Notes: a model not told the origin generated them from the letters alone. 64,000 nt of DNA from Shewanella schlegeliana (GCF_016765635.1 NZ_JAESVD010000008.1:62001-126000), one strand, 5' to 3'. Positions 19,104 to 29,340 are shown, counted from the first letter of the stretch. Program-made: numbers and translations.

Positions 19104-20294
19104 TTAATATTTAGCTTGCAGTGTTACCCACAATTTATCTGTATCATTGGAGAAACCGTAGCCAGCATCTGCACCACTAAAGCTGGCGTACTTAACACCT
19201 ACGCTGTAATACTTAGCGAATGGATAGGTAGCAGAAACGCCCCACTCTTTACCCATGTCGATATCGCCATAGTCAGAATCAAACTTGTGGTATTTAGCTA
19301 GTAACTTTAGTCCTGCAAGCTTTGCAGTCAAAGTAAAGCTCGCGTCAACTAGGCCATTTTCCCAGTTACCTTTACCGCCAAATAGGAACTTATCGGTCCA
19401 ACCGTTAAAGGCATGTAGTGTCGCTAGCGGTGTAATAAAGCCAGCTTTACCGTCATCAGAGCCCAGTACTTCGTAACCTACTTTTGCGCCAAAAGCATCA
19501 AAGTTAATACCAGCCCCAAGGTGGTAATAAGAGGCGCTATAAGTCTCAGGGTTATTAGCAGCTTCTGATTGCTGAGCAAATTCAGCTTGGTAGCTTAGTT
19601 TTAGAGCGTCAAGCTTAATATCACCAGTTGCACGAATACCGTAAGTGTCGGTAGAGAAAGCAGCAACATCAACATTATCAATCAAATATGCATAGCCTGA
19701 GATCTTAGCGAAATCTAGCGCCTTGTAATTGATGTTGACTAAATTAGTCTTGCTTTCATTCTCTTCTTTGCCTGAACCTTCAGGGAAGATACGGTTCACA
19801 TTCGCGACATAAGCGTAAAATGCCGTTAAACCTTCAACAGCGGTATTCTTAACAGACACAGCGTCATAGGTCTGTTCATTTTGACGGAAGCCGACACCAC
19901 CAACAAAACGCTGGTTATCAAGTAAAATACGCTGACGACCAAGCAAGGCTAATGTTTCTGCAGGGCCTTTATAACCAATATAGCCCTGATTTATTTGAGT
20001 ATACTTATAATCACCAATCAATGGCTCATTCTTAGATGAACGCACATCATCAATCTCAGCAACTGCGTATAGGTTATAGATATCGCCAGTTTGGTAATTT
20101 AAGCGTGTGCGTAATGTAGTTTGATTTTGCTGATCGACATTAGCCACATCCACATCTTCATAGCGAAGACGGAACTGCACTTTCACAGCAGAATCATCAA
20201 TAAAGGCTTTCTTAAGTGGATCAACTGTTTCTGCAGTTGCAGCAGTTGAAGCTAAGCTTGCGAGTACAGCTAAAGTAAGGGCATGGACTTTCAT
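19104..20294 (-). CDS. Outer-membrane porin (alginate-export/Opr-like barrel)
   Basis: A 396-residue protein with a signal peptide (about 1-21, ending TAATA). The mature chain is made of barrel strands and ends in aromatic WVTLQAKY, as outer-membrane porins do. Characteristic segments are VKVQFRLRYEDVDV, TTLRTRLNYQTG, LALLGRQRILLDNQRFVGGVGFRQNEQTYDAV and VGVKYASFSG. These resemble porins annotated as alginate-export-like or OprD-type in Shewanella. It should allow small solutes through the outer membrane; selectivity cannot be read from sequence. A candidate CRP site lies about 115 bp upstream, so carbon or anaerobic control is plausible. Confidence 0.85.
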   Translation of the reverse strand: MKVHALTLAVLASLASTAATAETVDPLKKAFIDDSAVKVQFRLRYEDVDVANVDQQNQTTLRTRLNYQTGDIYNLYAVAEIDDVRSSKNEPLIGDYKYTQINQGYIGYKGPAETLALLGRQRILLDNQRFVGGVGFRQNEQTYDAVSVKNTAVEGLTAFYAYVANVNRIFPEGSGKEENESKTNLVNINYKALDFAKISGYAYLIDNVDVAAFSTDTYGIRATGDIKLDALKLSYQAEFAQQSEAANNPETYSASYYHLGAGINFDAFGAKVGYEVLGSDDGKAGFITPLATLHAFNGWTDKFLFGGKGNWENGLVDASFTLTAKLAGLKLLAKYHKFDSDYGDIDMGKEWGVSATYPFAKYYSVGVKYASFSGADAGYGFSNDTDKLWVTLQAKY

Positions 20295-20407
20295 TTATTG
20301 TAATCCTTTTGTTTCATCATTCTCATGCGTAGTTATATTGATGAAACAGTTTTAACTTTTTGATCTAAAACAATGTTACATAGCGATTACAAGCTGGTTA
20401 CCAAATT

Positions 20408-20423
20408 TGTGATATAGATCATC
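20408..20423 (-). promoter_or_regulatory. Candidate CRP-family site upstream of the porin
   Basis: TGTGATATAGATCATC within AATTTGTGATATAGATCATC resembles the CRP consensus TGTGA-N6-TCACA, with one good half and one imperfect half. It lies about 115-130 bp before the porin ATG in the divergent region shared with the DUF465 gene. The rest of 20295-20690 is AT-rich and holds no gene. Confidence 0.45.
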
Positions 20424-20690
20424 ATTAGATACTAATTTAGTAATACCTATAAATAGGTACCACCTTGTTTATCTAATGATTTAATTACTTAAAAAGTTTG
20501 CGATTAAGAGTTTTTTCAGTGGACTATTCTAAGGGCTGTTTGCTATGCAAAATTCAACGCTAGGCTAGTATGGGTTAACGAGACATTAAAAAATGAGTAT
20601 TAAACTGGGCCTCAACACCTTGTAATTCCCCATGCAATTAGCTTTACTTACCTAGCAACAATACTGTTCATTAACTATTTAGGGGTTAAT

Positions 20691-20933
20691 ATGTTAGGTG
20701 AAAACCATTCAATTATGCATGAGTTTCCTGAGTACCAAGATACTATTGTTAAGCTATGCCAAAGTGATGACACTTTTGCACAGGATACCAAACGTTATAA
20801 CACGCTGGATAAAGAGATCCGCGAACTTGAATTAAAGGGCGCACCAATTGATGACACCGCCATGCATCAATTAAAACTCGATCGAGCAGAGCTAAAAGAC
20901 TCACTGTTTCATCGTCTCAGCACAAATACCTAA
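20691..20933 (+). CDS. DUF465/YdcH-family small protein
   Basis: An 80-residue, charged, largely helical protein of the YdcH type. The family hallmarks are present: HEFPEYQDTIVKLCQSDDTF, then a coiled helix YNTLDKEIRELE and a closing LKLDRAELKDSLFHRL. Cytosolic; biochemical role is not established. A TAGGGG-like ribosome site precedes the ATG. A strong terminator shared with the convergent curlin-repeat gene follows. Length fits the family. Confidence 0.85.
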   Translation: MLGENHSIMHEFPEYQDTIVKLCQSDDTFAQDTKRYNTLDKEIRELELKGAPIDDTAMHQLKLDRAELKDSLFHRLSTNT

Positions 20934-20977
20934 GCAGCACATACCAAGTCAATAAACGGCGAGCGTTAGTCGATAAT

Positions 20978-21004
20978 AAAAAGGGAGCCTAAGCTCCCTT
21001 TTTT
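20978..21004. terminator. Bidirectional terminator
   Basis: AAGGGAGC/GCTCCCTT hairpin with A and T flanks lies between the convergent DUF465 and curlin-repeat genes. Confidence 0.85.
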
Positions 21005-21019
21005 AGTCTAGCGATATCG

Positions 21020-22903
21020 TTACTGAGGCATGCTGCCTTGGATGATTGTCGCACTATTATGGCTTCCTACTGAAGTCACTGTCGCAGTATTATGCGCTTC
21101 ATACTGGGTCACAGAAACATGGTTGCCCACACCACCATAAACATAAACATCAGCCGCTTGGAACTCACCACTTTGTGCAACAGTAATCTCGTTTTCAGCG
21201 CCCCACCAAGACTCAACTGAAGCTTCGTTGAATTCACCGTTTTGTGAGATATCAACTACCGACTGATCATGCGCCGCATCAGCATAAACACGGTTACCTG
21301 TACCGTCTTGGGAAACCATCAATATGTTATCTCTGCCCCAAGTTCCTGCACCCACAGTGTCACCATAACCACTTGGTGTATTACCACCACCTATGATGAC
21401 GTTATCTGTACCTTGCTGGTCAATGCTGATCTGGCTACCGCTACCGAAGCGCGTGCCTGCTGCAGCAAAGTTACCTAGACCATTTTGGTTAATGCTAATG
21501 CTGTTTCCATAGCTATCATCTGCTTGTTCAACTAAAGCATGGTTACTTTCACCCACTTGAGTAATGATGGCTGAATCGCCGTTACCCTGCTGGCTTATTG
21601 TCGCTCCATTACCCTTACCCGTAGTGCTGCCACTTTGAGTCAATGTAAGTTGGTTATTCGCACCGCCTTGAAGCACACTTGCAGTGTTAGATTCATCGAA
21701 TTGGGCAATGATTGCCGTTTGAGCTGTGCCAGTTTGGTTTACAACAGCGCTGTTACCTTGTTCTTGCTGGCTTAACGATACAACACTTAAATCACTTGCT
21801 TGAGTAATGCTAGCGCTTTGACCTGCACCTGACTGATTCACACTAGCCTGGTTTTCATTACCGATTTGCTCAATTGTCGCAGACTGTGAAGCCCCCACAT
21901 CAGCGGTTTGATTTACGTAGATGCTGTTGAGGTTACCATTTTGACCCGTGCTTAGAGTATTACCTAAATGTTCTGAACCCACTTGGTTAGCAAAAAGGCT
22001 GTTACCATTGCCCGTTTGAGTCGCGGTGACACTGTCTTTAGCTTGCTGATTGATATAGCCTTGGTTGTTATTACCTGTTTGCGCAAGGTTAGCAATGGCC
22101 TCTTCGCCTGCTTGGCTAACGCTTGCAATGTTTGCATCGCCAATTTGCTCTACATTAGCCGTTGTTTGCATCGCTGTTTGGCTAATATAACCATAGTTGC
22201 CCGCACCATTTTGATTAAGAGTAGCACTTGTAGAATCTGAATCATCGTAAAACTCATCGGCATTGGTGAACTGGTCTATCACACCAGTATTTGCACTGCC
22301 CGTTTGAGTAAGTACTGCGCTCGCATAGTCAGCATCAGCTTGTTGAATGGTTGCACTGTTACCGCCGCCAATAGTTTGGGTAATGGTGGCACTGGCGTGA
22401 TCCGTCGATAAGTTATTAATAAAAGCGGTATCACCAGAACCATTTTGAGTGATGCTTGAAAGTGAACCATCGGCGCTATCTTGGAAAATTATCGCGTGAT
22501 TAGCATCACCATTTTGAGTAATTACCGCATTGGCTTCCTCTTGAGTGCCACGCTGCTGTCTGATGCTAGCAACATTGGAGCTACCCGTGGTATCTATCGT
22601 CGCTGTTGAGCTACTGATCTCATCATTTTGCTCAATATTTGCGTAGTTACCTTGCCCAACTTGATCGATATCAGCCGTTGTATTCGCCGTTTCAGTTTGT
22701 GAAACAGAGGCTTGGTTCGTGGAACCATCTTGATCAACTGTCGCCTTATTATTCTCACTGCCATTAGCTTGATAAACATAAGTCAGGTTTGAATCACCTG
22801 CTTGATTTACCGTCGCTTCATTATTTTGGCTATCTGCAGCGTAAACGCTAGTCGATGCGAATATTACCGACGAAACTAATAACGCAATTTTAGTGTATTT
22901 CAT
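21020..22903 (-). CDS. Secreted curlin-repeat (amyloid-like) protein
   Basis: I choose the ATG at 22903, which gives about 627 residues and places the signal peptide (MKYTKIALLVSSVIFASTSVYA) at the N-terminus with AGGG upstream. An upstream in-frame ATG would add 47 residues unlike an export signal. The mature chain is about 25 tandem copies of a curlin-like unit of about 20-25 residues (pattern A-x-I-x-Q-x-G-x-x-N, for example ATVNQAGDSN and ASVSQAGEEA). It is therefore a Gln/Asn-rich beta-solenoid of curli type, likely exported and assembled at the cell surface. CsgA has five such units, so this one is far longer. No csgB, D, E, F or G homologue lies in the window. Confidence 0.85.
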   Translation of the reverse strand: MKYTKIALLVSSVIFASTSVYAADSQNNEATVNQAGDSNLTYVYQANGSENNKATVDQDGSTNQASVSQTETANTTADIDQVGQGNYANIEQNDEISSSTATIDTTGSSNVASIRQQRGTQEEANAVITQNGDANHAIIFQDSADGSLSSITQNGSGDTAFINNLSTDHASATITQTIGGGNSATIQQADADYASAVLTQTGSANTGVIDQFTNADEFYDDSDSTSATLNQNGAGNYGYISQTAMQTTANVEQIGDANIASVSQAGEEAIANLAQTGNNNQGYINQQAKDSVTATQTGNGNSLFANQVGSEHLGNTLSTGQNGNLNSIYVNQTADVGASQSATIEQIGNENQASVNQSGAGQSASITQASDLSVVSLSQQEQGNSAVVNQTGTAQTAIIAQFDESNTASVLQGGANNQLTLTQSGSTTGKGNGATISQQGNGDSAIITQVGESNHALVEQADDSYGNSISINQNGLGNFAAAGTRFGSGSQISIDQQGTDNVIIGGGNTPSGYGDTVGAGTWGRDNILMVSQDGTGNRVYADAAHDQSVVDISQNGEFNEASVESWWGAENEITVAQSGEFQAADVYVYGGVGNHVSVTQYEAHNTATVTSVGSHNSATIIQGSMPQ

Positions 22904-23630
22904 ATCCCTATACCCTTTCCCTAAGTTGGCATTATGAGGTAACAGGCCAAGCCCATCACAGCATGGAGTTAATATTTTTACGCAAGAACTCCAGTAAAAT
23001 ATTCTGAAATGCTTGCGATTAACGAATGCATATTTGAGCAACACTCATAATTGAAGCCACCAGAATAGTGCCAAAGATTATGCTTAGAGATGCGCCTAAC
23101 TGAATCCCTCCAAAGTATTAACCCAGACTAGCCTAAAGTCGTAAAATCCCGCTCAGATATAGACTTAAATACTAAATATGCTTAAACCACTGCAAAACTA
23201 AAGAATACAAAGAAGTTGGTCTTGAGCACCAAAGAACAGATGCCTATTACCATTAAGGTCGGCGCAAACTTGGGGCGGCAAACTCCGCACAAGCATGATG
23301 GGTAAAGGTTCGATGCCGATTATAGACATTCACCAGTTAACTAAATTAGTCTCTGTTTTTGAACGTCTTGCTAAACTTAAGGTGGATCTTTCATGCCCCA
23401 TCTCGACCTCTGGCCTCAAACATTCATGATCAGCAAAACATAAGGTGCGCCAGATCTAATTATTTACCAGTACGTACAAATTGACCTACGAAACTATTGA
23501 ATTGCATCATCAGTATCAATATATTTATCAAACCGATAACATGCAGATTAACTGATTGTATTACACAATTACTTTTCCCTATTTGCATTCCAATTCATAA
23601 CTCTATTTAGATTCACGGAAGATTAATGTC
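22904..23630. other. Gene-poor region upstream of the curlin-repeat gene
   Basis: This 727-bp gap holds the curlin-gene promoter side and no convincing gene. A 44-codon ATG frame (23295-23429) has an open frame reaching back to about 23226, but no ribosome site and no recognised homology. It may be a gene remnant. The remaining sequence is AT-rich. Confidence 0.35.
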
Positions 23631-25118
23631 ATGCAGGATTCGCTAAAGGGCATCGTTACTTATTGGTTCTTTCTCATTAGTTTTTGGTCTATTGCCGTTG
23701 CCTGCTGCTTTACCGGTAAAGAAGCCATAAAACATTTATCAGTCAAACGTAGCATCAAGCACATCATGTTTGGCCTACCGATTTTCATACTGTTCTACTT
23801 CGTGGTTAAAGCCTTCGGTGTGCCAGAATTCGTCGTTTATGACCATGTAAAACCATTAAAGTATCAGAACGAAATCATCTATCCAGCAGTTCAAATCCAT
23901 CCCATACTTCAAGATGCACGCTATGAACGCCTTGGCTATATCAACCAAGATCTTAGCCAGTTTGAACCCAGCGTCGAGATATTTGCGCAATTTAAAACAC
24001 CTAGGTTAGAACATACTACGGTGCATGGGCTAAACAGTTACATTAATGAGGCTGCTCTGCTGGCGTTAATACTCATTTGGTTGCTATTTACCAATAAGCT
24101 GCATAATTCATTGAGCGCTTCCGATGCCTATTACGATGCCATTGAAAACCCCAATCTAGAAAGCTACTTAAGTTATATCAATGCTTCTCAGCCCATCCGT
24201 TTCTTGCAGCCAATAAAACGTAGAAAAGCGAAGAAAACCATTAAGCTTATCACCCGCTTCTACAACAAAATTCAAGTTCGCTTCTTCGAACGACTCTATG
24301 AAAAACACCCCCTTCCGGTCTACATGACCTTAATTGACTATTTCAATAACAACACGGAATCTCATCCTAGCCTAGCATTTAGCGTAAGCACCGAGAATGC
24401 CTCTGAAAATGCGTTAACTAAACGGATGAACGATGGTGCACCTTTCAATCAAAACTACATGCTGCCCAACTCAAGTCAGTTATCTAAGTCACTATCGGAG
24501 TCAGTCATTTATGTACTCAACAACCTGACCGCCGAGAATTACATTAGCTACACCAGCGAGGCTGCTTTAGCCGTTAACTGCCCGCTGCAGTACCAGTACA
24601 GCCCTCACTGGCTTGAAACCGAAGGCAAAGAGAAGGTGATCAACGTATTTTTTAGCAAAAAACCAAACTCTTGTAACGATGCTAAGACCTTCATCCCTGA
24701 GGGCATGTTCTCCATTATCAAAGGAGTCAAGCAGGTCAAGAAATCCAGTAGTAATAAAGAAAAAGTGTCTATCGCTGTCGCAAAGCAGATCATGCCAACC
24801 TTTATCAAAGGAAGTGCCATCGCCCTGCAAGCAGAAGCCAGCACGGTTAACAAACAACAGATCCAAGATAAGCTGAAGTACATCTCTAACAAGAACAAAG
24901 ATCTGTTAGATAAGGTGATCCGCTCAGGAAAAGATGCCGTAAAAGATGAGGTCATCGACAAAGTGATCGAGGAGGCTCTGAGCCAGAACGCAGTCTTCAT
25001 CGATGGCATGATCGGTGACGTATATGATCTGGTTACTGAGCACTCAGATCTATTCAATGAGATTATTGATCCTGAAACCGTTTTTGGCTTTATCGAAGTA
25101 CTGGCGGAAGGGGAATAA
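23631..25118 (+). CDS. Hypothetical membrane protein paired with a PEGA-domain protein
   Basis: A 495-residue protein with three predicted hydrophobic segments: about residues 8-28 (VTYWFFLISFWSIAVACC), 46-64 (FGLPIFILFYFVVKAFG) and 139-155 (AALLALILIWLLFT). A long, mostly soluble C-terminal part follows (about 165-495) with a charged helical end (DKLKYISNKNKDLLDKVIRSG). No family is recognised. The stop lies two bases before the ATG of the PEGA gene, so the two are an operon and probably act together at the envelope. Nothing identifies a catalytic role. Confidence 0.7.
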   Translation: MQDSLKGIVTYWFFLISFWSIAVACCFTGKEAIKHLSVKRSIKHIMFGLPIFILFYFVVKAFGVPEFVVYDHVKPLKYQNEIIYPAVQIHPILQDARYERLGYINQDLSQFEPSVEIFAQFKTPRLEHTTVHGLNSYINEAALLALILIWLLFTNKLHNSLSASDAYYDAIENPNLESYLSYINASQPIRFLQPIKRRKAKKTIKLITRFYNKIQVRFFERLYEKHPLPVYMTLIDYFNNNTESHPSLAFSVSTENASENALTKRMNDGAPFNQNYMLPNSSQLSKSLSESVIYVLNNLTAENYISYTSEAALAVNCPLQYQYSPHWLETEGKEKVINVFFSKKPNSCNDAKTFIPEGMFSIIKGVKQVKKSSSNKEKVSIAVAKQIMPTFIKGSAIALQAEASTVNKQQIQDKLKYISNKNKDLLDKVIRSGKDAVKDEVIDKVIEEALSQNAVFIDGMIGDVYDLVTEHSDLFNEIIDPETVFGFIEVLAEGE

Positions 25119-25120
25119 AT

Positions 25121-26173
25121 ATGAAGTATCTTTTGATTATTCTCAGCTTTTTATTCGCCACTAATGCTCAAGCTGAAAAAGTTAATATTAAAGACATGGT
25201 TGCCGATCAAATCGTTAGCCAGCCTATTGAATATACCGTAGATAAAGTCTTCAGCATTTTCCCATTTAAGTATTGGTATAGCTTAATACAATCTAACAGA
25301 GTGCATAGCGCGACCAGTGGTAAGGGCTACCGTGTAGCCATTCCTGAAATACAAAATAACTTGGTGCTATACGCACAGCCAGTCAATACCGCAGGTCCAA
25401 AAAGACGTTTGTTTAAACACAACACACTGTTTAAAGGAAAGTACCGCCTCACCTCCTCCAAAGGCACTAAAGCCGGTGGCCTTACAGTTTCAAAAGACAC
25501 CAACATTGACTACCTGAAAATATTAGCCGTCACAGGCAGCAAGGCGGATCTACAGTTTGCTAGGCTAACGATAGAAACTAGCCCCAGCAACGCTCAGATC
25601 ACCATTAAAGGTTATCCCGATAAGTACCATAAAGGCATGAAAATACCCGAAGGAAAATATCAGGTTAGTGTGTCAGCTAAAGGTTATAGTGCAAAATCTG
25701 CCACGCTAGACATTAAACAAAAGCAAAATAATCATTTCAAACTTAGCCTCAACAAAGTGAAACCAATCCCTAGCAAGACGGCACAGAAACCGACGCCAAA
25801 AGTAGCGCCAGTTATTGCTGTGAAGCCGCAACCTCAACAATTAACTCAACCCACTATCAAACAAGAGCAGCTAACTCATACCAAAGCGACCGCATCGACA
25901 GGCATAGATCCGCTAAAGCCTGTAGATGTGGCGCTAACTTTTAATTGGAAAAGTCGTCAAAGTGACCGTATTTTGCTGACACTAAAGGACAAAGAGGGAA
26001 ATAGTTACAAGGATAGAAGCCGAATTCGGGGACGCGAGGTCACCCTAAATATGAAGCTCAAACCTGGGGAATATGAGGCCAAATTATTGCTACGTAACAA
26101 AGGGCAATATGAAATCGGTAAGATTACCGTTGTTGCAGGTAAAGACAATATACTGACTAAATACTTGCAGTAA
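25121..26173 (+). CDS. Exported PEGA-domain protein
   Basis: A 350-residue protein with a signal peptide (about 1-18, MKYLLIILSFLFATNAQA). A PEGA-type domain at about 148-205 (LTIETSPSNAQITIKGYPDKYHKGMKIPEGKYQVSVSAKGY) is typical of beta-sandwich surface or periplasmic proteins. A Pro/Lys/Gln-rich linker follows (about 215-255). A second beta-rich C-terminal domain (about 268-350) carries LKPGEYEAKLLLRN. No catalytic motif is seen, so a binding or scaffold role is likely. It is translationally adjacent to the membrane protein upstream, and no other gene is linked. Confidence 0.75.
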   Translation: MKYLLIILSFLFATNAQAEKVNIKDMVADQIVSQPIEYTVDKVFSIFPFKYWYSLIQSNRVHSATSGKGYRVAIPEIQNNLVLYAQPVNTAGPKRRLFKHNTLFKGKYRLTSSKGTKAGGLTVSKDTNIDYLKILAVTGSKADLQFARLTIETSPSNAQITIKGYPDKYHKGMKIPEGKYQVSVSAKGYSAKSATLDIKQKQNNHFKLSLNKVKPIPSKTAQKPTPKVAPVIAVKPQPQQLTQPTIKQEQLTHTKATASTGIDPLKPVDVALTFNWKSRQSDRILLTLKDKEGNSYKDRSRIRGREVTLNMKLKPGEYEAKLLLRNKGQYEIGKITVVAGKDNILTKYLQ

Positions 26174-26418
26174 CATCTTAGCAAGATTATTACGACTCAG
26201 TCAGAATGCGACTCATAACCGTGCTCCTAACACCATTGGGAGTAGGAGTTAACTGCTTAAAATAACTGGAACCATCTTCCCCAGTGTCAGAACAGGCATA
26301 ATTTTGAGCTAATCGAGCTAAAAGCTGGCAAGGATAGATAAGTGAACACAATTCACTTTCACTCATCTTTTTTAATTTTCTAAGGGAAATAACACAAAAT
26401 TAAGCTGGATTGCTGGCT

Positions 26419-26928
26419 CTAAAGGTGCGTGTTTTCTAGAGCAACATAATCTTTGCTTTCAAACTCTAAATTGATAAAAGCATGGTCACGGCCTACCATC
26501 TTTTGCTCCAAGCTAACAGTAACCCCTGTTGAATCAACTGCCATCCAGTGCTTACCATTACATAGCCCTTGTAATACACATTGGTAAGAGCTTAACTCAC
26601 CTGGTGAGAATGCTAAGGTGTGGTAACCACTGTCAATTAATGAATCTTTAATTTCATGAAAATCGGTTTTGAAACTAACACCGTGAGCCGAGTAATCATG
26701 GGTCCTCATTACCACTTTCACTAAACCTTTACCTGGTTCTTGAACTAGCTTATACAACTTAGCGATGGAATTATTTTTAGGCAAATGATCTGTTTTAACT
26801 TCACAATAACTCTCTCGTTTAGTCACCTCCCCATACTTAGCGATGTCTTCTCCCCAGGTAATTCCAAAAGGAGTCGATGCAGATACAGCCATAGGTGCAA
26901 TCAGTAAAAGTAAGCTAAATAATTTCAT
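26419..26928 (-). CDS. Hypothetical periplasmic protein
   Basis: A 169-residue protein with a signal peptide (about 1-17, ending AVSAS). Mature segments TPFGITWGEDIAKYGEVTKRESYC, VVMRTHDYSAHGVSFKTDF and SSYQCVLQGLCNGKHWMAV include three cysteines. The SxPFGxxWG opening recalls small periplasmic proteins in which a helix follows the G-W motif, but no named family is assigned. It is monocistronic and convergent with the PEGA operon. Confidence 0.65.
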   Translation of the reverse strand: MKLFSLLLLIAPMAVSASTPFGITWGEDIAKYGEVTKRESYCEVKTDHLPKNNSIAKLYKLVQEPGKGLVKVVMRTHDYSAHGVSFKTDFHEIKDSLIDSGYHTLAFSPGELSSYQCVLQGLCNGKHWMAVDSTGVTVSLEQKMVGRDHAFINLEFESKDYVALENTHL

Positions 26929-27311
26929 CCCATATCCGAGCTAGTCAATTTTTTGGCGCATACTACCACTAAAGAGGTATTTATCAAGAGGCGAACTCAC
27001 ATAAATAAAAAAATGTACAATTACAAGCAGTAAAGATCATACAAGAACTCAACATTGGAAATATTAAACTAAATTAAGCTCAAACAAGTTCGATTAATTG
27101 ACACTAAATCCTCTCTATACAATCACTTCTAGCAAATTAACTTCAACGAATTAACATATAAAGCAATCAAGGAGAGTTAAAGCAACTTAACAAATACCTA
27201 TATGAGTTCGAATAGGCTTTATGCTATTTTCCCCGCCTAAATAAGTATATCTCCAATTGGTTAGGTGACGATTACTTACAATCATAACAAGCATATAAGG
27301 ACAAGGACTCA
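26929..27311. other. Intergenic region, divergent promoters
   Basis: AT-rich gap between the divergent periplasmic-protein and LRR-lipoprotein genes. No gene, repeat or terminator was recognised. Confidence 0.4.
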
Positions 27312-29054
27312 ATGAGATCATCGAAGTTAACCATCGCCTTACTAAGCTCAACGCTATTGGCCCTAGGCGGCTGCGCACTCTCCCCGGCTCCTAAGCTTGT
27401 GAGTGAGCTGAAATTCACCGATCCGCTCTTTGCAAAATGCGTACAGCAAACTGGAATAGAAGAGCTGGTTCAGATCACTGAACTTAGCTGCAATAACCAG
27501 CAAATAACCAATGTTGATGAGGTACGCTTCATGCCAGCATTGACAGCATTGGTGTTACTGGATAATAAAATCACAGACATCGATATCAGCGAGCTTGAAC
27601 AGCTAGACCGCCTCATTATTGGCAATAACCAACTGAACTATATCGATCTATCTAATAACCCACAGCTCATCGCGGTCAATGTTTCCGGTAATAACATCGA
27701 TGCACTGGATATTCGTGCGAACCCTAAACTCAGGAGTCTCTACGCCTATAAATTGCCACTGAGCAGCATCGATGTTTCAGCACAACCAAAACTCAGGGAT
27801 CTAGGCTTAAGTCGCCATCAACTAACCGATATTGACCTTTCTGGTAATAGAGAGTTGCAGACACTAAATCTATCGGTCGGTACCCTCAAAAAAATTGACC
27901 TGTCGAATAATCCAAAGCTAAACCACCTCCATTTGTCAGGTAACCAACTCACCGGCCTTAACCTTGATAACAACCCCGAACTAAGAGTCGTTGTAGTCAG
28001 AAATAACCAGCTCAAGCATTTAGATCTAAGCCACAATCCGCAACTAATTAAAGTAAAAGCCGATTACAACCAGATTGCTGACATTCAATTAAGCGATGGC
28101 GCACCATTAACGGAGCTGGAGCTCAATAACAACCGCATTACAGAGTTGGATATATCTTCATTCAAGCAGCTTGAAAAGCTCGTCGCATTTAATAATCCAC
28201 TACAGCAGCTGATCTTAAATGAGCAGTATCAGCCTAAAGTGCTATCAATAGAAGGCACACAGATTTCAATAGCCAATAACAACCTCAATAAGCAGAATAT
28301 CTCTAACTTGTTGTCACCACGAGTGAGCATTGTCGAAGGCGGCACAATTACTCAGAATGGTAGTCAATACAATGTATCAGCCAGCCAGCTAGTGATGCCT
28401 ACCCTAGGGCAATATATCGGCTTTCGTTACGCGGTTAGCCTGCCAAAAGACAGGTCAGGCAAAGTCGATTCTAGCCTTGCCAATCAAAATCAATTTCCAA
28501 TTACGGTGCGTATGACTCACCCAGAGATAGTCGACCCTAGAAGTGGAAAGGGCTTTACCACCTCAAGCTGGACCGACACCATGTTCAAGCACGACCGTAA
28601 TTTGGCCATGTGGTATTTCGGAGAGCCCCATGAGCTAGTTACTGGGCGCTGGACACTCGAGATCCTTTATCGCGACACTGTTGTGGCGAAAAAATCTTTC
28701 ATGCTAGTCAATATGGATGAAAAGCCTAAACTAAGCAGTCAGCAAAATAGAGTCGTTGAACAAGGGCTAACGCTAGAAAAACTGGTCACTCAAGGTGAGT
28801 ATTACCTTTGTAATCAAGATAAATACCAAAACTGCTTAGGTTTTAAAGATGCCAATAGTTGCTCGATTAAACTGCAACCTTTTAAATCACAATGTTTAAA
28901 AGATGCACTAACGACCGTCAAGCAACTTTCTGAAATCCCAATGAATGACCAACTAAAAGAGTTCTTTAGTCATTACATCGCCTGTATGGGCAGTCAATAC
29001 ATTGAAACGACCGAACTTAACCCACAACAGGTAGGTCACTGCTTAAGCCAATAG
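27312..29054 (+). CDS. Leucine-rich-repeat lipoprotein
   Basis: The protein has 580 residues. It begins with a lipoprotein signal (LLALGGC, lipidated Cys at about 22). Residues about 58-300 hold roughly a dozen 20-21-residue leucine-rich repeats of the bacterial form LxxLxLSxNxLxxIDLSxNPx (for example KIDLSNNPKLNHLHLSGNQL). A beta-rich region follows (about 330-470), and a C-terminal domain with six cysteines (about 490-580; YYLCNQDKYQNCLGF, NSCSIKL, SQCLKDAL, IACMGSQ, GHCLSQ). Likely anchored in the outer or inner membrane and used for protein binding. It has its own terminator. The C-terminal domains are not recognised. Confidence 0.85.
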   Translation: MRSSKLTIALLSSTLLALGGCALSPAPKLVSELKFTDPLFAKCVQQTGIEELVQITELSCNNQQITNVDEVRFMPALTALVLLDNKITDIDISELEQLDRLIIGNNQLNYIDLSNNPQLIAVNVSGNNIDALDIRANPKLRSLYAYKLPLSSIDVSAQPKLRDLGLSRHQLTDIDLSGNRELQTLNLSVGTLKKIDLSNNPKLNHLHLSGNQLTGLNLDNNPELRVVVVRNNQLKHLDLSHNPQLIKVKADYNQIADIQLSDGAPLTELELNNNRITELDISSFKQLEKLVAFNNPLQQLILNEQYQPKVLSIEGTQISIANNNLNKQNISNLLSPRVSIVEGGTITQNGSQYNVSASQLVMPTLGQYIGFRYAVSLPKDRSGKVDSSLANQNQFPITVRMTHPEIVDPRSGKGFTTSSWTDTMFKHDRNLAMWYFGEPHELVTGRWTLEILYRDTVVAKKSFMLVNMDEKPKLSSQQNRVVEQGLTLEKLVTQGEYYLCNQDKYQNCLGFKDANSCSIKLQPFKSQCLKDALTTVKQLSEIPMNDQLKEFFSHYIACMGSQYIETTELNPQQVGHCLSQ

Positions 29055-29083
29055 CATTTCACCGGTTTATAATGCATCTCCTT

Positions 29084-29110
29084 TTCAAGCCCGCCTCGCG
29101 CGGGCTTTTT
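29084..29110 (+). terminator. Terminator after the LRR lipoprotein gene
   Basis: AAGCCCGC/GCGGGCTT hairpin with a T run just after the stop. Confidence 0.85.
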
Positions 29111-29340
29111 ATTAGTGATACCAATCAGTATAAAAATTTGGGCGCTCAGCGAGTTAAAAATTCGATACCGAAACGCCTTGAGCCCCTCGTTCAACAATAC
29201 TTATTAACAATTCAAATGTTGACATTTTATGGCAATTCTAGAAGATAGCTTAGTTAACAATAATAAAAAGTTTGTAAAAAAATCATAATAAGATCCGTTA
29301 AATAACGATAAAAACTTTTGACAAGGAAGAAAGCATAAAA

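Noticed and set aside
23295..23429. 44-codon frame in the gap upstream of the curlin gene
   Set aside because: No ribosome site and no recognised family; kept only as a remark in the gap entry.
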